Part shown: positions 61,188-64,000 of the stretch, piece after piece
Layout: the number at the start of each line of letters is the position of its first letter
Position numbering within the stretch: the first letter of the stretch is position 1
Source of the DNA: CAYLJJ01 sp964384025
Lineage (GTDB): Bacteria > Myxococcota_A > Bradymonadia > UBA7976 > UBA1532
Direction: 5' to 3'
DNA length: 64,000 bases
Assembly: GCA_964384025.1 (NCBI GenBank)
Contig: CAYLJJ010000002.1
Location: 1-64,000 of the forward strand
Notes under the pieces: generated by a model
What the model saw: the letters and a program-made list of their open reading frames with translations, nothing else
Told to the model about the DNA's origin: nothing
Database searches by the model: none
Made by a program: the position numbers and the translations under genes

Positions 61188-61283
61188 GGAAAGCTAGGGA
61201 AACCTTTCACGCCCTCAATCGCTTTGGTTTTCTACATTTTCAGGGAGCAGCGGGTGGTCAAAAGTAGGGAAAGCTAGGGAAAC
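61124..61283. repeat. Exact 80-bp tandem duplication at a gene 3' end
   Basis: Bases 61124-61203 are identical to 61204-61283, abutting head to tail. The first copy covers the last 21 codons and stop of the CBM9-like gene plus 16 bases after the stop; the second copy is a non-coding duplicate. No indel or substitution separates the copies, suggesting a recent slippage or unequal event, or an assembly artefact. Confidence 0.9.
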
Positions 61284-61311
61284 TTGACAGCCCTCTTCTA
61301 CCCGTTAGGAT
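61284..61311 (+). promoter_or_regulatory. Strong promoter of the RHH gene
   Basis: TTGACA (61284-61289), 16-base spacer, TAGGAT (61306-61311), a near-consensus housekeeping-sigma promoter. A transcript would start around 61318, 22 bases before the ATG at 61340. The -35 box begins at the base just past the 80-bp tandem duplication. Confidence 0.6.
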
Positions 61312-61339
61312 CTCAGCATCCTAAAGAGGAGGGGTCATT

Positions 61340-61519
61340 ATGGCGGGCTCAGATAAGCGCAAGCAGAGCTTGTATTTCCCTGAAGCGATGCTCAAAGAGA
61401 TCCAACATGAAGCGGCTCGGCAAGACCGCTCCCTCTCTTGGATTGTCCAGAAAGCGTGGAAGATCGCCCGCCCAGAGATCCAAAAATATCCCTCGATCAA
61501 CGATCTTCCTGATGATTAA
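61340..61519 (+). CDS. Ribbon-helix-helix-like small protein (TIGR04563 type)
   Basis: 59 residues, too short for many gene finders. ATG at 61340 with GGAGG 7 bases upstream and a promoter at 61284-61311. Reads KQSLYFPEAMLKEIQHEAARQDRSLSW and VQKAWKIARPEI: a basic beta-strand followed by two helices, as in Arc/MetJ ribbon-helix-helix DNA-binding proteins. I recall this as the TIGR04563 family typical of Myxococcota. Likely a dimeric DNA-binding protein. Stop abuts the convergent lipoprotein gene (next base is that gene's stop). Confidence 0.78.
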   Translation: MAGSDKRKQSLYFPEAMLKEIQHEAARQDRSLSWIVQKAWKIARPEIQKYPSINDLPDD

Positions 61520-62944
61520 CTAAAACTGAACCTCATAGAAACGCAGCTCTCGATAGCTGATATCAGCGCCATCGGTATCATCATAGATAAACTCACAGCG
61601 TCTTCGACCATCTAAGCTTGGGATGGGTTGAGTTTGACGATCACAGTTGTACTCTTTTGAATCGGGGTTGATCAGCCAGATTGATCGGCTCATGTTATTG
61701 TTGGGCCGTGAGGCACTGAAAGCCAAATGCTCTTCTGTGGGTGAGAGCGCAAAGTCTCCAATATCGTGATTGCTCCAGTGGCTCACACGTACATTCTCGG
61801 TGACATTTTCAGGCTCTGCGCTCAAATCCTTGGGAAGACGGAAAATATCATAATCATCTCGGTTAGTAGGATTATCGTTTGAGGGCCTCCTCGCGCAGTC
61901 TCCATGAGCCTGGAAGTAGAACTGGCTCGAGTCTCTACTGAAGAGTGGGTCAAAGCGCACCTCGTTGAAATTGAAGGGCATCTCACGATCGCAATCGCCT
62001 GTCGGACTTGATCCCGTCTCAAAGAGTTCCATTCGTTGGGGCGGCGGAGCACCAGGGATGGCGTCTGCGACATGAACCTTCCAGAGAAAGCCCTCGCGTG
62101 TAAAGACCACCATATAGCGAGAGTCGGGAGAGAGCCCCATCGGGAGGCGCCCAGAGAACTCAGAGCCGGTGCCTTCCTCTTCACCAAAGTTGGCGAAGGA
62201 GACGCTCTGCCCGTTGTTGGCGTTAAAGAAAGAGAGACTCATATTGGAGAGCGTGGTCTTGATGAGGATGATCAAGCCCCCCTCTTCAGTGATTCGGAAG
62301 CTGCCCCCTGCGTTGATACTGCCCACCACCTGTCGGCACTGGAGCAGATCCTCAGGCTCAACACAGGCCTCAGCATCAAAGCCTTCAATCGGCTCGATCA
62401 AGACGCTGATCTCCTCTCCTTCGCCTGTCTGGCTATAGACCAGCTGCTCTCCGCTGAAATGAAACTCCATCACCCCAGAAGCGACCCGCCGTTTGTCGCC
62501 GATCTTCACACGCTTGTGGAGCAGATCGATGGGGGCCACCCAGAGATCATAGCTCCCCCCCTCTAGAGGCTGCTGCCAACCCAACCAATGCATATCTCTG
62601 TTGAGTTTGCAGCTGCGAGAGGCGCAGTCGATCTCTGCAACTCCAGCGGTGAGGCTGAACTCTTCATTGTCCTCAAAATCGTAGATGAAGAGGTCGATGC
62701 TGCGTGAGCCCCCACGAGGGGTAGTGGTCTTTAGATAGGAGAGCCGTAGGTGCTGCTCTCCACCGCCACCTCCCCCTGCGCTGCCTCCGCCTCCTCCCGT
62801 GCCGCCATCCTCTCCACCAGGACCGAAGATCTGAACATCTTTCCCTACATCTGGCGTGGGGTTGGCCTCATCATCATCATCATCGTTACAAGCGCTCAGC
62901 AAGCTGATCGCAATTCCAAGGATAAACCATCGATTTCTCATCAT
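61520..62944 (-). CDS. Lipoprotein with TolB-like beta-propeller
   Basis: 474 residues with lipobox LSAC, a short Asp-rich and Gly/Ser-rich linker (residues about 20-64), then six-seven blade-like repeats of the PD40/TolB type: SPDSRYMVVFT, FDPLFSRDSSQFYFQ, LSPTEEHLAFSAS and FRITEEGGLIIL. These fold as beta-propellers in periplasmic or surface proteins and usually bind other proteins. No enzymatic motif. Two adjacent ATGs (62944, 62941) are possible starts. Confidence 0.75.
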   Translation of the reverse strand: MMRNRWFILGIAISLLSACNDDDDDEANPTPDVGKDVQIFGPGGEDGGTGGGGGSAGGGGGGEQHLRLSYLKTTTPRGGSRSIDLFIYDFEDNEEFSLTAGVAEIDCASRSCKLNRDMHWLGWQQPLEGGSYDLWVAPIDLLHKRVKIGDKRRVASGVMEFHFSGEQLVYSQTGEGEEISVLIEPIEGFDAEACVEPEDLLQCRQVVGSINAGGSFRITEEGGLIILIKTTLSNMSLSFFNANNGQSVSFANFGEEEGTGSEFSGRLPMGLSPDSRYMVVFTREGFLWKVHVADAIPGAPPPQRMELFETGSSPTGDCDREMPFNFNEVRFDPLFSRDSSQFYFQAHGDCARRPSNDNPTNRDDYDIFRLPKDLSAEPENVTENVRVSHWSNHDIGDFALSPTEEHLAFSASRPNNNMSRSIWLINPDSKEYNCDRQTQPIPSLDGRRRCEFIYDDTDGADISYRELRFYEVQF

Positions 62945-63047
62945 ATTCTCAGGGTTATGATCAGGTCGAGGGATTCTAGGGGTCAGGGGCCTTGCGGATC
63001 AAGGAGAGGAAGGCGTAGCAGGGGATAGATTTGAGCTTGTGAGTTCC

Positions 63048-63281
63048 ATGTTCGTGATTCTATCGTTGCTGCTCCTTCTCGCTTTAGGCTGCGCTGAGTG
63101 TGAGGGGGATTATGAGTGTGAGGGGACTCTCATCTGCCAAGCGGGGCGGTGTCAGCCTCTCAAATGTCGACGCCATGAGGACTGCGCCCCTGGTCGAATC
63201 TGCAAAGAGAACAGCTGCGAGGAGTTGAGCCCACAGGGAGCCCCTACCCCAGATGCCCTGATCTTAGGCCCAAGAGATTAA
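63048..63281 (+). CDS. Small Cys-rich lipoprotein
   Basis: 77 residues from the ATG at 63048 (a GTG at 63039 is also possible). Signal peptide with lipobox ALGC, then eight or nine cysteines in CxxxxxCxGTLICQAGRC...CRRHEDCAPGRICKENSC spacing, the same type of 4-Cys unit seen in the 40.7-kb lipoprotein. Ends with a Pro/Asp tail. Its end overlaps that of the convergent GGDEF gene by 4 bases. Likely a minimal member of the surface disulfide-repeat group. Confidence 0.65.
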   Translation: MFVILSLLLLLALGCAECEGDYECEGTLICQAGRCQPLKCRRHEDCAPGRICKENSCEELSPQGAPTPDALILGPRD

Positions 63282-64000
63282 CTCGCTAGGCTGATGCGCC
63301 CACGCCCCCCCCGCTTGGACTCATAGAGAGCATCATCCGCGCGCTGGAAGAGGTCATCCACAGAGTGCTTGTTTCGAGGCTCATAAGCGGCGATGCCCAC
63401 GCTGAAGGAGATCCCCTCTACTGGTCCCACTTTAAGCTGAGCAGCTTGCTCTATGAGGCGCTCACCCACCTGCGCGGCGATCTCCATAGAGGTATCTGGG
63501 AGGAGGATCGCAAACTCATCTCCACCGATACGGGCGAAGCTATCTGAGGCTCGCAGCTGCTCCCTAAAAGAGTCACACACTGCGCAGAGGAGCGCGTCTC
63601 CGACAGGGTGCCCGTGAGTGTCGTTGACGCTCTTAAAATAGTCTAGATCGATGAGCAGCAGAGAGAGGGGGGTTCCATTTCGAGAGGCACGGCTGCTCTC
63701 TCGCTCCAACGCCGAAGAGAGCCCCCTGCGGTTAGCTGCCTTGGTGAGGGGATCATGATCAGCGTGATCGCGGAGGATCTGAACCGCGCCAGCTCTGTGG
63801 ATCGCGCGAGCCAACACCGGGCTGCTCAACTCCAAGAGTCGCTTCGTCCGAGCTGAGTAGATCCAGTCCGTAAAGCTGAAGAGGATCAAGAGACCTTGAA
63901 GTTCATCTCCTACCTGAAGTACGCCAGACCAGAGAGGGTAGAGAGAGCCATCTCTCAGGGCGTGTATGGGACAGACCTCTAGGCTGCGTCTCAACTGGAG
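63278..64000 (-). CDS. GGDEF diguanylate cyclase, N-terminus beyond window
   Basis: The frame is open to base 64000, so the first 240 residues here are a partial protein. The C-terminal GGDEF domain has DPLTKAANRRGL, DLDYFKSVNDTHGHPVGDALL, the active RIGGDEFAIL and ADDALYESKRGGRGRI. An RxxD inhibitory site (RASD) sits five residues before GGDEF. The preceding part looks like a GAF or similar sensor domain. It would make the second messenger c-di-GMP under signal control. Confidence 0.9.
   Translation of the reverse strand, partial: LQLRRSLEVCPIHALRDGSLYPLWSGVLQVGDELQGLLILFSFTDWIYSARTKRLLELSSPVLARAIHRAGAVQILRDHADHDPLTKAANRRGLSSALERESSRASRNGTPLSLLLIDLDYFKSVNDTHGHPVGDALLCAVCDSFREQLRASDSFARIGGDEFAILLPDTSMEIAAQVGERLIEQAAQLKVGPVEGISFSVGIAAYEPRNKHSVDDLFQRADDALYESKRGGRGRISLAS

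Overview
The window looks like chromosomal DNA of a predatory or saprophytic deltaproteobacterial-type bacterium, most likely in or near the Myxococcota/Bradymonadales. This is inferred from content, not from any 16S gene, because none is present. Pointers are the large number of exported lipoproteins with Asp/Pro/Gly-rich linkers, MopE-type CNGxDDDCDGxxDE repeats, a MYXO-CTERM-like C-terminus, a small ribbon-helix-helix protein of the TIGR04563 type and a protein resembling the TIGR04552 family. By eye the base composition is moderately GC-rich, except for AT-richer tails of some surface-protein genes. No rRNA, tRNA or CRISPR array was seen.

Layout. 1-6.4 kb (minus strand): a truncated lipoprotein, a RelA/SpoT-fold-like protein, trmL, then a tight lepA-lepB-FG-GAP-like unit. 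6.6-12.7 kb (plus): a calcium-repeat lipoprotein and two large paralogous secreted proteins that share an N-terminal half made of LDADxLDG repeats. They carry different tips, one Gly-rich and one with two fibrinogen-like domains, and an IS91-type transposase scrap lies just after the second. 13-21.4 kb: small zinc-ribbon protein, lysoplasmalogenase, acyltransferase, several envelope proteins of unknown role, and a regulator-like protein with inverted repeats in front of it. 21.5-26.9 kb: an EGF-like Cys-rich surface lipoprotein divergent from a Na+/solute symporter, then an AlbA_2 protein and a zinc-ribbon membrane protein.

27.3-40.6 kb (plus): comEC, thrS (no TGS domain), a class II aldolase-like gene and a membrane protein. 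Next is a complete MCE/Mla-type lipid ABC transporter (mlaE-mlaF-mlaD) ending in an unusual lipoprotein that appears to join a PqiC-like auxiliary domain to an outer-membrane barrel. Two further barrel-like proteins and a Lys-rich lipoprotein follow. 40.7-44.8 kb: two adjacent Cys-rich lipoproteins, one with about two dozen 4-Cys units and one with MopE repeats. 45-47.4 kb (minus): response regulator, unknown protein, and an FAD dehydrogenase that appears to start at CTG. 47.6-51.3 kb: ECF sigma factor, a small protein like those of FtsH/vWA-MoxR ternary systems, a lipoprotein and a membrane protein.

51.3-57.1 kb (minus): a four-gene overlapping unit, pilT-like, galT-like, acyl-CoA carboxylase beta and glnS. 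57.1-57.8 kb holds a broken CSLREA/beta-helix surface protein. 58-64 kb: long-chain acyl-CoA synthetase, CBM9-like lipoprotein with an exact 80-bp tandem duplication at its 3' end, an RHH protein behind a good promoter, a beta-propeller-like lipoprotein, a small Cys-rich lipoprotein and a GGDEF protein cut by the window end.

Overall the window mixes housekeeping genes (translation, secretion, fatty-acyl activation) with a very rich cell-surface repertoire. The strongest candidates for undescribed biology are the fused Mla auxiliary protein/barrel operon, the paired modular adhesin-like proteins, the RelA/SpoT-like protein, the tandem-N-domain PilT and the CTG-started FAD gene with its unknown partner.
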